This document shows, in pieces, positions 25,121-34,160 of a stretch of 64,000 nt of DNA. Every line of letters begins with the position of its first letter. The stretch's first letter is position 1. The notes under the pieces are model-generated. The model was not told the DNA's origin. It saw nothing but the letters and a program-made list of their open reading frames with translations, and ran no database searches. Both the position numbers and the translations under genes were made by a program. Origin of the DNA: Roseovarius sp. Pro17 (lineage in GTDB: Bacteria; Pseudomonadota; Alphaproteobacteria; Rhodobacterales; Rhodobacteraceae); assembly GCF_035599575.1 (NCBI RefSeq), contig NZ_CP141179.1:1550001-1614000 (forward strand). The letters run 5' to 3'.

Positions 25121-26503
25121 ATGAGCGACATTCTGATAGTGGACGACGAGCGGGACATCCGCGAGCTGATCTCGGACATTCTAAAGGACGAGGGGTTTAC
25201 CACCCGCCTCGCCGGCAACTCGGACGATGCGATGACCGCCATCGCCGCCGAGCCGCCCGCGCTGCTGATCCTCGATATCTGGCTGAAAGACAGCAACATG
25301 GATGGCATCGACATCCTCAAGGCGGTCAAGCGCGACTATCCTGAGGTGCCGGTCGTCATCATTTCGGGGCACGGCAACATCGAGATCGCCGTCGCCGCGA
25401 TCAAGCAGGGCGCGTATGACTTCATCGAAAAGCCCTTTAATATCGACCAGTTGATGGTCGTGATCCGCCGCGGAATGGAGACCAGCCGCCTGCGCCGCGA
25501 AAACACCAGCCTCAAGCGCCGTGAGACGTCGCCCGCCGAGATGATGGGCGACAGTGCCGTTTTCCGCGCGATGATGGGCCAGTTGGAAAAGGTCACACGC
25601 TCGAACGGTCGCGTGATGCTGAGCGGGCCTGCGGGATCGGGCAAGGAACTGGCAGCGCGCTATATCCACGTCAATTCAAGCCGGGCGGGCGCGCCCTTTG
25701 TCAGCGTCGGCTGCGCGTCGATCGAGGCGGAGCGGATGGAAGAGGTTCTCTTTGGTCGCGAGAGCGAGGAAAAGGGGATCGAACCGGGCCTGCTGGAAGA
25801 GGCCAATGGCGGCGTGATCTATTTCGACGAGGTAGCGGACATGCCCCAAGGCACGCAGTCCAAGATCCTGCGCGTGCTGGTCGATCAGCAATTCACGCGC
25901 GTTGGTGGGGGGGACAAGGTGCAGGTGGATTTGCGCGTGATTTCCTCGACCTCACGCGACCTTGAGCAAGAGATCGTCGAGGGCCGGTTCCGCCGCGAAC
26001 TGTTCCACCGCCTCAACGTGGTCCCCATCGCCGTGCCATCGCTGGAAGAGCGGCGCGACGATATTCCGCTCTTGGCCGAATATTTCGTCGAGATGCTGAA
26101 CAAAACTCAAGGGTTGCCGCTGCGCGGGCTGGGCACAGAGGCGCGTGCGCAGCTTCAGACAATGGGTTGGCCCGGCAACGTCCGCCAACTGCGCAACGTA
26201 ATCGAACGTGTGCTGATCTTGGGCGACGGCGCGGAAGAGATCGAGGCGCGCGAGATACCGACCGAGACCGAGTCCGCCCCCATCGACGGGCGCGTCGTGC
26301 TGTCGGGCGCGCTGTCGACGATGCCCCTGCGTGAGGCCCGCGAGGCGTTCGAGCGCGAGTATCTGCTGACGCAGATCAACCGCTACGGCGGCAACATCAG
26401 CCGCACCGCCGAATTCGTCGGAATGGAGCGCAGCGCGCTGCATCGCAAGCTGAAATCGCTGGGCGTCGTGACATCGTCCAAGGTGGGCGCGCGGATTGGG
26501 TGA
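25121..26503 (+). CDS. ntrX: Response regulator NtrX
   Basis: A 460-residue NtrC-family regulator. Receiver domain with Asp52 (LILDIWLKD) and Lys in EKPF; AAA+ domain with Walker A GPAGSGKE and Walker B VIYFDEVAD; C-terminal Fis-type HTH (ISRTAEFVGMERSALHRKL). The GAFTGA loop is replaced by a FGRESEEKGIEPG segment, as is known for other alphaproteobacterial NtrX proteins, so direct sigma-54 activation is unlikely. One base separates it from ntrY. Confidence 0.94.
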   Translation: MSDILIVDDERDIRELISDILKDEGFTTRLAGNSDDAMTAIAAEPPALLILDIWLKDSNMDGIDILKAVKRDYPEVPVVIISGHGNIEIAVAAIKQGAYDFIEKPFNIDQLMVVIRRGMETSRLRRENTSLKRRETSPAEMMGDSAVFRAMMGQLEKVTRSNGRVMLSGPAGSGKELAARYIHVNSSRAGAPFVSVGCASIEAERMEEVLFGRESEEKGIEPGLLEEANGGVIYFDEVADMPQGTQSKILRVLVDQQFTRVGGGDKVQVDLRVISSTSRDLEQEIVEGRFRRELFHRLNVVPIAVPSLEERRDDIPLLAEYFVEMLNKTQGLPLRGLGTEARAQLQTMGWPGNVRQLRNVIERVLILGDGAEEIEAREIPTETESAPIDGRVVLSGALSTMPLREAREAFEREYLLTQINRYGGNISRTAEFVGMERSALHRKLKSLGVVTSSKVGARIG

Positions 26504-26706
26504 CACGACCCGGCCAATGGAAAACTCGGTGTGCAATGGTGCGGCGAGCGCGCGGTGAGGTGTCTTTGTTGCTCAAGTCAATTTATACCGAGTGACGACG
26601 GCTGTTCGGCTCAGGCGCGACGTCAACTGACCTCTCCCGGGGCAGGGTGATTCTATCAGATCATTTGACCACCCCCCGTTTGTCTGACACATCGGAGGAT
26701 GCAGCG

Positions 26707-26757
26707 TTGAAGGACACCGATCTGCAGGACGCCGATCTGAAGGACACAGGCTCATGA
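26707..26757 (+). CDS. Possible 16-codon leader peptide overlapping the trkA start
   Basis: A TTG start with GGAGG 8 bases upstream opens a short frame of 16 residues (LKDTDLQDADLKDTGS) whose TGA overlaps the trkA ATG (ATGA). The peptide is three near-identical five-residue units. Translation of it would be coupled to trkA. Expression is not shown; this is inferred from the ribosome site and the stop/start overlap. Confidence 0.4.
   Translation: MKDTDLQDADLKDTGS
26710..26754 (+). repeat. Three 15-bp direct repeats before trkA
   Basis: Units at 26710-26724, 26725-26739 and 26740-26754 follow the pattern AAGGACaCcGATCTG; the third diverges in its last 5 bases. The unit length equals five codons and each unit carries an AGGA ribosome-site-like core. 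Confidence 0.85.
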
Positions 26758-28130
26758 AGGTCATCATTTGCGGCGCGGGCCAGGTCGGCTGGCAGATCGC
26801 GCGCCACCTCTCTGGCGAAAAGAACGACGTGACGGTCGTGGATAACAATCCCGACCTCGTGCGCCGCGCCACCGATACGCTGGACGTGCAGGGCCTGTGC
26901 GGTTTCGCCAGCTATCCCGACATTCTGGAGCGGGCCGGCGCGCGTGATGCGGACATGATCATCGCCGCCACCCATTCGGACGAAGTCAACATGGTGACCT
27001 GTCAGGTCGCGCATTCGGTCTTTGCCATCGGCCGCAAGATCGCGCGCCTGCGCAGCCAGTCCTATCTGGACGCGATTTATTCCGACCTCTATCGACGCGA
27101 TCACATGCCGATTGACGTGGTTATCAGCCCCGAAAAAGAGGTGGCCGAGGCCGCACTACAGCGCCTCGCCGCGCCTGCCGCTTTTGATACCGAGAAATTC
27201 ATGGACGGCAAGGCGCAGTTGATGGGCCTGCGTCTTGACGATGATTGTCCCGTGGTCAACACGCCCCTGCGCCAGCTTAGCGATCTTTTCTCGACGCTTC
27301 GGGTCGTCGTTTTGGCCGTGCGCCGCGACGGGCGGCTTTTTGCGCCCGAGGCGGCGGATCAGCTGTTCGTCGGGGACGAGTGCTATGTCCTTGCCCCGAC
27401 AGAGGATATTCCTCGAACGCTCGAAGTTTTCGGCAAAAAGGCGCACAAGCAGGAGCGGGTGGTCATCCTTGGCGGCGGCAATGTGGGCCTCGCGGTGGCC
27501 AAGGCACTCGAGGCCAAGGGCCGTGGCCTGCGCGCCAAGGTGATCGAGCGTGACCGCCGCACCGCCGAGCGCGCCGCCGACGCGCTGGAACGCACGATCG
27601 TCCTCAACGGCGATGCACTGGACCGCGCGATCCTGAACGAGGCCGGCATCGCCAAGGCCGACGCCGTGCTGGCCGTAACCGACGACGACAAGACGAACCT
27701 GCTGGCCGCCGTGCGCGCAAAGTCCGAAGGCTGCCCCTTTGCCATCGCGCTGATCAACGACCCTACGCTGGTCCCACTGCTGGAGCCTATCGGCGTCGAC
27801 GCCTACATCAATCCGCGCGCCACCACCGTCAGCAGTATCCTGCGCCATATTCGGCACGGGCGCGTGCGCGGCGTTTATTCCATCGGCGACGCCGAGGCCG
27901 AGGTGATCGAGGCGCAGGTCATGTCGACATCGTCAATCGCGGGCAGCATGATCCGCGACATCGACTTTCCCGAAGGGGTGTTGGTCGGCGCTGTGCAGAA
28001 GGGCGACAAGATCCTGAAGCCGACGGGCGCTATGCGCATCGACGAGGGCGATGTGATCGTGATCTTTGCCATGGCATCGGACGTGGAGCGTGTAGAACAG
28101 CTGCTTCAGGTCTCGATCGACTTCTTTTAA
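26754..28130 (+). CDS. trkA: Trk system potassium uptake protein TrkA
   Basis: A 458-residue cytoplasmic protein with two RCK/KTN halves. The first NAD-binding Rossmann motif GAGQVGWQIA lies at residue 6 and the second GGGNVGLAVAKAL near residue 240, each followed by a TrkA_C domain. It forms the NAD/ATP-sensing gating ring on TrkH. AAGGA lies 9 bases before the ATG, within the third unit of the repeat. Confidence 0.95.
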   Translation: MKVIICGAGQVGWQIARHLSGEKNDVTVVDNNPDLVRRATDTLDVQGLCGFASYPDILERAGARDADMIIAATHSDEVNMVTCQVAHSVFAIGRKIARLRSQSYLDAIYSDLYRRDHMPIDVVISPEKEVAEAALQRLAAPAAFDTEKFMDGKAQLMGLRLDDDCPVVNTPLRQLSDLFSTLRVVVLAVRRDGRLFAPEAADQLFVGDECYVLAPTEDIPRTLEVFGKKAHKQERVVILGGGNVGLAVAKALEAKGRGLRAKVIERDRRTAERAADALERTIVLNGDALDRAILNEAGIAKADAVLAVTDDDKTNLLAAVRAKSEGCPFAIALINDPTLVPLLEPIGVDAYINPRATTVSSILRHIRHGRVRGVYSIGDAEAEVIEAQVMSTSSIAGSMIRDIDFPEGVLVGAVQKGDKILKPTGAMRIDEGDVIVIFAMASDVERVEQLLQVSIDFF

Positions 28131-28133
28131 CCG

Positions 28134-29678
28134 ATGGGCGCGCATGCACGCATGATGCGGCAGAATCCGCTGACCAGAGTGCCGCTGATCCTGTTGCTGA
28201 GCGGCGTCGCGTCGGCGGCGATGTTCGTGCCCGCATTGCACGCGCTGGCACAGGAACAGCATACTGTATCGCGATCCTTCGGCTATTCGGGCGCACTGGG
28301 ATTAGTGTTGACTGGGCTGATCGCGTTGGCCATGGGCGGCAACGCCCGCCGCGAGGCCAGCGATCTGGACAACCTCAGATCGCTCTGTCTGGCGTTCATC
28401 GGGCTGCCTCTGTTCATGGCAATTCCATTCTACGAGGGCTTGCGCACCACGTCTTTTCTCAATGCCTATTTCGAGATGGTATCGTCCTTTACGACCACTG
28501 GCGCGACTCTCTTTGAAAAACCGGGCAGGCTGGTGGACAGCTTGCACCTCTGGCGCGGCATGGTCGGCTGGATGGGGGGGCTACTGATGTGGATCGCGGC
28601 GTCGGCCATCCTCGCGCCACTGAACCTCGGTGGATTTGAGGTCACAGCAACCGCCGAACCGGGGCAGGCGGGGGCCGTGCAGGGCCGGTTCGAGCGGGCC
28701 GGATCGGGCCGCCGCGTGGCGCAGGTCACCAGCGCACTCGCGCCGCTATACATCGGGCTGACCGGGATGCTGTGGCTATTCCTTGCCATTGGTGGGGATC
28801 GTCCACTGGTCGCGCTGATACATGCGATGTCGACGATGGCGACCAGCGGCATTTCGCCCATTGGCGGTGTCGAACGGGCCGGATCGGGTGTCGGCGGCGA
28901 AGTGGTCATCTTCTGCTTCATGATGTTCGGGCTGTCGCGGCTGACCTTTTCGTCGGACACGGTGACATCGGCGCGCCCCGGCCTGCACAATGACCCCGAA
29001 TTCCGCCTTGGCATGTTGATCGTGCTGGGTGTGCCATTGTTGCTGTTTTCGCGCCACTGGATCGCGGCAGTGGGGGCGGATCAGATCGAGGATGTGCCAT
29101 CTGCGCTGAGCGCGCTCTGGGGCGGGATGTTCAGCGTCCTGTCGTTCCTGTCTACCACCGGCTTTGAGAGCGCGCATTGGGACGCTGCACGCCACTGGTC
29201 CGGTCTTGGCACTCCAGGGCTGATCCTGATGGGCGTGGCCCTGATCGGTGGCGGCGTCGCCACGACGGCTGGGGGGGTCAAGCTGCTGCGCGTTTACGCC
29301 CTGTATCTGAACGGTCAGCGCGAGATGGAGAGGCTGGTTCACCCCTCATCCGTCGGTCGCGCGGGCGCGCGAAGTCGCCGAATGCGGCGGCAGGGCGCGT
29401 TTGTGGCATGGATCTTCTTCATGCTTTTCGCGATGTCTCTGGCGCTGGTGACGGTGGTTTTGGCGGCCTTCGGCGTCGAGTTCGAGCAAGCGATTATCCT
29501 CGCCATTGCATCGCTGTCGACGACCGGGCCACTGACACAGATCGCGGGCGAAATGCCTATCGCGCTGAACCTCATGGCGCCGGGCGCCAAGCTGGTGGTC
29601 TGCGCGGCCATGGTGCTGGGTCGGCTGGAAACACTGGCGATCATCGCGCTGGTCAGCCCTAGCCTCTGGCGCGACTGA
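28134..29678 (+). CDS. trkH: Trk potassium transporter TrkH
   Basis: A 514-residue inner-membrane protein with about ten hydrophobic segments and the repeated pore signatures of K+ transporters (SSFTTTGATLFE, STMATSGISPIG, LSTTGFESAHW, SLSTTGPL), each with the conserved Gly of a selectivity filter. It imports K+ with TrkA. The gene starts 3 bases after trkA without a clear ribosome site of its own, which suggests coupling; a start at 28152 is also possible. Confidence 0.94.
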   Translation: MGAHARMMRQNPLTRVPLILLLSGVASAAMFVPALHALAQEQHTVSRSFGYSGALGLVLTGLIALAMGGNARREASDLDNLRSLCLAFIGLPLFMAIPFYEGLRTTSFLNAYFEMVSSFTTTGATLFEKPGRLVDSLHLWRGMVGWMGGLLMWIAASAILAPLNLGGFEVTATAEPGQAGAVQGRFERAGSGRRVAQVTSALAPLYIGLTGMLWLFLAIGGDRPLVALIHAMSTMATSGISPIGGVERAGSGVGGEVVIFCFMMFGLSRLTFSSDTVTSARPGLHNDPEFRLGMLIVLGVPLLLFSRHWIAAVGADQIEDVPSALSALWGGMFSVLSFLSTTGFESAHWDAARHWSGLGTPGLILMGVALIGGGVATTAGGVKLLRVYALYLNGQREMERLVHPSSVGRAGARSRRMRRQGAFVAWIFFMLFAMSLALVTVVLAAFGVEFEQAIILAIASLSTTGPLTQIAGEMPIALNLMAPGAKLVVCAAMVLGRLETLAIIALVSPSLWRD

Positions 29679-29893
29679 GCCGGGGTTGGCTCAATGGCAG
29701 GCCGGGGATGGGCACCTTATCCTGCGGCACCCGGACCCGGCGGCCTTTCGCCAGAAATCAGCCAAGCTGCGGCAGCCATTTGATTTTAGGGCTGGAAACT
29801 CCAATCGCGGCGTTCCATATTGACGCTTACCACCAATACACCCGAATGCCGATCCGCGGCATATAGCAAGAATAATGAATTTGGGGACAAACT

Positions 29894-30133
29894 ATGGCAT
29901 CTGACCGTCAAAACCTTCAGGACGCATTTCTAAATGAAGTGCGCAAGACCAAGACACCGGTTACGGTTTTTCTTATCAACGGCGTTAAACTGCAAGGCGT
30001 CATCACCTGGTTTGACAATTTCTGCATCCTGCTGCGCCGTGACGGGCAGTCGCAACTGGTCTATAAACATGCCGTCTCGACGATCATGCCGTCGCAGCCA
30101 ATCAACCTCTATAGCGGTGACGATGCAGCCTGA
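29894..30133 (+). CDS. hfq: RNA chaperone Hfq
   Basis: A 79-residue Sm-like protein. The Sm1 motif ([28 protein letters not shown]) and Sm2 motif (YKHAVSTI) are complete, with the short C-terminus usual in alphaproteobacteria. Hexameric Hfq pairs small RNAs with mRNAs and, in diazotrophs, affects nif gene expression. GGGGA precedes the ATG. It lies 215 bases after trkH, so it probably has its own promoter. Confidence 0.97.
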   Translation: MASDRQNLQDAFLNEVRKTKTPVTVFLINGVKLQGVITWFDNFCILLRRDGQSQLVYKHAVSTIMPSQPINLYSGDDAA

Positions 30134-30157
30134 TAGGCACGGCCGGATGGCCAATCC

Positions 30158-31471
30158 ATGATGGATGAAAACGGCGTCGACACTGACGCGCACGATACGC
30201 GTGCGCACGATACCCGCGCATGGGTGCTGCATCCCGATACCTATAAATCCGGCGGTAATGCCCGCAAACCCGATCTGTCATTGGAAGAGGCGATGGCATT
30301 GGGCCGCGCCCTGCCGGGCCTTGACGTGCGGGGCGGCGCAGTGGTGCGCCTGCCAAAGATGCATCCCGGCAAGCTGTTCGGTAAGGGCAAGATCGAAGAG
30401 CTGCGCATTCAGTTCGAAGCGGATGAGATCGAGTTGGTCCTGATTGACGGCCCCGTCAGCCCGGTTCAACAGCGCAATCTGGAAAAGGCGTGGAACGTCA
30501 AGATCCTCGACCGCACAGGCCTGATCCTTGAGATTTTCAGCGACCGTGCGGCGACACGTGAGGGCGTGTTGCAGGTGGAAATGGCGGCTTTGTCATATCA
30601 GCGCACCCGGCTCGTGCGCGCCTGGACCCACCTTGAGCGGCAGCGCGGCGGACTTGGGTTTGTCGGCGGCCCCGGCGAGACTCAGATCGAAGCGGATCGC
30701 CGCGCCATCGACGATCATATCGTGCGCCTGCGCCGCCAATTGGACAAGGTGGCCAAGACACGCACACTGCACCGCGCCGCCCGCGCCAAGGTGCCGTTTC
30801 CTATTGTCGCGCTGGTCGGCTACACCAATGCCGGAAAATCCACGCTTTTCAACCGCCTGACCGGGGCGGATGTGATGGCCAAGGACATGCTCTTTGCCAC
30901 GCTTGACCCGACGATGCGGCGCATTGCGTTGCCCGGCGGCGGGCCCGAGGTGATCATGAGCGACACGGTCGGCTTTATTTCTGACCTGCCGACCGAACTG
31001 GTCGCCGCCTTCCGTGCCACGCTAGAGGAAGTGCTGAGCGCAGATCTGATCTGCCACGTGCGTGACATCTCGCACCCCGAGACAGAGGCACAAAAGAGCG
31101 ATGTCGAGGCGATCCTTGACAGCCTCAAAGTCGGCGCGGACGTGCCGCGCATCGAAATCTGGAACAAGATCGACCTGATGGAGGCCGAGGACCGTGCCGC
31201 GCTGATTACCCGTGCGGAGCGGACGGACGATGTGCAGGCTCTTAGCGCCGTGACCGGCGAGGGGATGCAGGCGCTGGTGGACCGCATCGGTAGCATCCTG
31301 ACAGGCGATGCGCGCGTCGAAGAGGTGCTGCTGCCCTATGCCGAGGGACGTCGCCACGCATGGTTACACGCACACGGCGTGGTCGAGGACGAGGCGCAGG
31401 GCGAAGATGGCTATAGCCTGACCGTCCGCTGGACCGCTCGCCAACGCGCCGAGTTCGACGCGCTGAAATAG
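30158..31471 (+). CDS. hflX: Ribosome-associated GTPase HflX
   Basis: A 437-residue GTPase. N-terminal HflX domain with LIDGPVSPVQQRNLEKAW and RTGLILEIF, a linker with the GGPGETQIEADRR motif, then the G domain: G1 GYTNAGKSTLFN near residue 228, G3 DTVGF and G4 NKID. HflX rescues and splits stalled or hibernating ribosomes. It follows hfq by 24 bases, the order found in most proteobacteria. Confidence 0.96.
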   Translation: MMDENGVDTDAHDTRAHDTRAWVLHPDTYKSGGNARKPDLSLEEAMALGRALPGLDVRGGAVVRLPKMHPGKLFGKGKIEELRIQFEADEIELVLIDGPVSPVQQRNLEKAWNVKILDRTGLILEIFSDRAATREGVLQVEMAALSYQRTRLVRAWTHLERQRGGLGFVGGPGETQIEADRRAIDDHIVRLRRQLDKVAKTRTLHRAARAKVPFPIVALVGYTNAGKSTLFNRLTGADVMAKDMLFATLDPTMRRIALPGGGPEVIMSDTVGFISDLPTELVAAFRATLEEVLSADLICHVRDISHPETEAQKSDVEAILDSLKVGADVPRIEIWNKIDLMEAEDRAALITRAERTDDVQALSAVTGEGMQALVDRIGSILTGDARVEEVLLPYAEGRRHAWLHAHGVVEDEAQGEDGYSLTVRWTARQRAEFDALK

Positions 31472-31475
31472 CGCT

Positions 31476-31587
31476 AAAGCGTTTCGCCTTTAACCCGAGG
31501 CATCGGATAAAGGCGAAGCACGCGCAACGCTAATATGTCGCGCGCGTTTCGCAAAAATCTTTGATTCAGTTTTTCGCGAAACGCTTT
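31476..31587. repeat. Nested inverted repeats between convergent genes
   Basis: A perfect 12-bp inverted repeat, AAAGCGTTTCGC (31476-31487) and GCGAAACGCTTT (31576-31587), encloses a second hairpin, TTCGCCTTTA (31483-31492) with TAAAGGCGAA (31508-31517). The right arm covers the stop codon of the acylase gene. It could act as a bidirectional terminator or be a dispersed palindromic element. Confidence 0.75.
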
Positions 31588-34060
31588 ACTCAGGCTTCGG
31601 CATCAGCACCGTAATCCCGACTGCACCTGCGCGGGCCAATTCAGGGTCCAGTGACATCGGGATATACTCACCCCGCCGCCAAAGCTGCGCCAGGTCGTCG
31701 TAATGCCGGCTGAGGAAATGGCCCGACTGGCCCGTCGAAATGACAAAGACGCTGCTGCCCGGATCGGCGAAATCATAGACACCACGATAGCCCGCCGCAT
31801 GGACGTTCTGGAATGGATTGTCGCCGATGCCAGAGCTGCGACCGCGTTGCAGCGTATGATCGCCGCCGCCGGTCGACTGGCGAATGTTCACAAAATAGCG
31901 CAGGCCCGGCACGGTCCCCAAAACGGGATGGTCCTGCGTTGCCTGATGTGCGTCGCCCCAGCGCAACGATTCCAATGCGGTGCCGTAGCGGTTCGTGATC
32001 CAGACCAACGCATCGTCTAGCGCGAGGCGCGCGATGTCGGGGCAGGTCTCGACGGGACCGGATTGTTTGACGTCACACCATGCTGATGCACCGTCCACGT
32101 CGCGGAACACCCGTTCGACGAAAACCGGATCGGTATGGGTGAATTCATCCGCCAGTGGCCCCAACTCGTCCTGCGCGAGGCGTTGACCGAGCGCACGTAA
32201 CCATGCGGCGTAAATCAGTGGCTCGGGGCGGTGCTCATTCATCTCGCCGTTCCAGCCTGCCAGCAGCTCCAGCGCGCGCTGGCGCAGGCGCAACGGCGTG
32301 CCCTCGGCGGCGCTTTCGCCAGTGAACCACAGGTCGGCACCGATCAGCGGCAGAAGTGAACGGGCGGTAAAACTGACGGTATCCAACTGCGCCTCGACAA
32401 AGCTGTCGCGCGTATGCACCTCGCGTCCCTGCATCAGCTTTTGCCAGCGATGGATGCGCTGCGTGTCGCCCCAATGGTGGCTGACATGCAGCGGAAATGG
32501 GCGATCGACGATCTTGTTGTTCGTGTTCCCAAGGATTCCGCCGGGCGGGTCAATGAATTCGGGATTGGCCGAGTAGGGATAGCGCCCCTGCCAGCGGTTA
32601 TGCTGGATCCAGCCACGGCTGGGCAGACGGCCTTCGGTGTCATGCTCGGCGCTGCGCCGGGGCATGGCGCCGACCAGCTTCATCGCGATTTGGCCTTCGT
32701 CGACGACGGTCAGCACCTGCGCGGGGGCGACGAAATCCTCGCCGGCCGCCAGTGCCTCGTCCACGTTTCCCGCGCGCATCAGCGCGACGCCCGCGCTCAT
32801 CGTGGTGTCGCGGGGGCTGAGCGCGGTCCATGCCACGCTGGCAACGTGGCCGGGCGGCGTGATCGCGCCCAGATCGTATTGCGATCCGGGCAGGACGGGG
32901 CCGTTTTCAGTATAGCGCAAGGTAAGGGTCACCGGCGCCTCGTCCTTGATCTTGATGATCGAGCGGCGTGTGAGAAAGTCGGCGAAACCGTCTGGCGTGC
33001 GATATTGATTGCGGTTTTCCGGGTTCAACTGTTCGATATGGACGTCCTGATCGTCGAGATAGGCCGACGTGATACCCCATCCCAGCCGGTCGCTGCGCCC
33101 GCTCAGAACCAGCGGCACGCCAGGAATGGTCGCGCCGATGACGCCGCCTGATGCCAGTTCCAGCCGGGCGAGATACCAGATCGACGGCGCCGTCAGCCCC
33201 AAATGCGGGTCATTCGCCAATAGCGTGCCGCCCGCAGCCGAGCGCGCAGGCGCAGCGGCAAAGACATTGGACGCACCTGCCAGATTTTGCGGTGAGATCG
33301 GCGACAGCGGATCGCGCGGCGTGGCCGTATTGTCGGCGAAACGCGGCAGCGCGCCCGGCTCAAAGAAGCTGGCGTATTTCGGTAGCGCAGCAAGGCCGGT
33401 GCCCGGCGCATCGGGCAGGATATCGCGCAGCCGGGCGTCGTCATCCAGCATCATAGACGTGCGCGCGCGCAGCACCTCGTTTTGCATGTGAGGCGACAGT
33501 TGCACGGCCAACAGCTTGATTATGGCGATGGAATCGGCGGGCACCCAAGGCGCGATGGGCGCGTTAAAGAGGAACATCTCGGGTGCGCCGCGCCCGAGCG
33601 CGTTGTCGTTGATTTCCGCCACGCGCGCGTTGACGCCGCGCGCATATGCGTCCAGCGCGGCGCGCGTTGCGGGATCCTGCCACCGCACGGATTTGCGCGC
33701 GGCGCCGTAGATGTCGAAGCGGCGCATCAGCTTGTCTATGGCAAGGCTGCGGAGGCCGAATACCTCAGACAGGCGGCCCTGCGCGGTGCGGCGCAGAATC
33801 GTCATCTGCCAAAGGCGATCCTGCGCGTGGACGTATCCCAGCGCCTCGAACACGTCGACTTCGGACTGGCCAAAGATATGTGGCACGTCGGCATTATCGC
33901 GCACAATTTCGACCGGGGCGCTAAGGCCTGCGATCTCTAGCGTCTTGTCATAGTCGGGCAGGGACCGGGACAGCAGAAAATAAAGGCCCAGCACAGCAAG
34001 CACAGCAAGCGCGATCAGCGCGCCTGCGATCCGCATCAGCCATTTGAACACACCTGCCAT
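31586..34060 (-). CDS. Penicillin acylase family protein (Ntn hydrolase)
   Basis: An 824-residue peptidase S45 family protein. An N-terminal hydrophobic segment (residues 10-31) targets it to the membrane or periplasm. The precursor cleavage site and nucleophile are at GASNVF, Ser264, expected to become the N-terminus of the beta chain after self-cleavage. The downstream NTNNK motif has the oxyanion-hole Asn. Family members cleave amides such as penicillin G or N-acyl homoserine lactones; marine relatives often quench quorum sensing, but the acyl specificity cannot be read from sequence. Convergent with hflX. Confidence 0.9.
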   Translation of the reverse strand: MAGVFKWLMRIAGALIALAVLAVLGLYFLLSRSLPDYDKTLEIAGLSAPVEIVRDNADVPHIFGQSEVDVFEALGYVHAQDRLWQMTILRRTAQGRLSEVFGLRSLAIDKLMRRFDIYGAARKSVRWQDPATRAALDAYARGVNARVAEINDNALGRGAPEMFLFNAPIAPWVPADSIAIIKLLAVQLSPHMQNEVLRARTSMMLDDDARLRDILPDAPGTGLAALPKYASFFEPGALPRFADNTATPRDPLSPISPQNLAGASNVFAAAPARSAAGGTLLANDPHLGLTAPSIWYLARLELASGGVIGATIPGVPLVLSGRSDRLGWGITSAYLDDQDVHIEQLNPENRNQYRTPDGFADFLTRRSIIKIKDEAPVTLTLRYTENGPVLPGSQYDLGAITPPGHVASVAWTALSPRDTTMSAGVALMRAGNVDEALAAGEDFVAPAQVLTVVDEGQIAMKLVGAMPRRSAEHDTEGRLPSRGWIQHNRWQGRYPYSANPEFIDPPGGILGNTNNKIVDRPFPLHVSHHWGDTQRIHRWQKLMQGREVHTRDSFVEAQLDTVSFTARSLLPLIGADLWFTGESAAEGTPLRLRQRALELLAGWNGEMNEHRPEPLIYAAWLRALGQRLAQDELGPLADEFTHTDPVFVERVFRDVDGASAWCDVKQSGPVETCPDIARLALDDALVWITNRYGTALESLRWGDAHQATQDHPVLGTVPGLRYFVNIRQSTGGGDHTLQRGRSSGIGDNPFQNVHAAGYRGVYDFADPGSSVFVISTGQSGHFLSRHYDDLAQLWRRGEYIPMSLDPELARAGAVGITVLMPKPE

Positions 34061-34160
34061 CGCGCCTTGCCTTGCCTTGCCTTGTCATGCCCGCACGGGA
34101 TAGTCAGAAAGAGGGCCAAGGACAATGGCCGCAGGCGGCAATGTGAACGGGGAGAATAAG

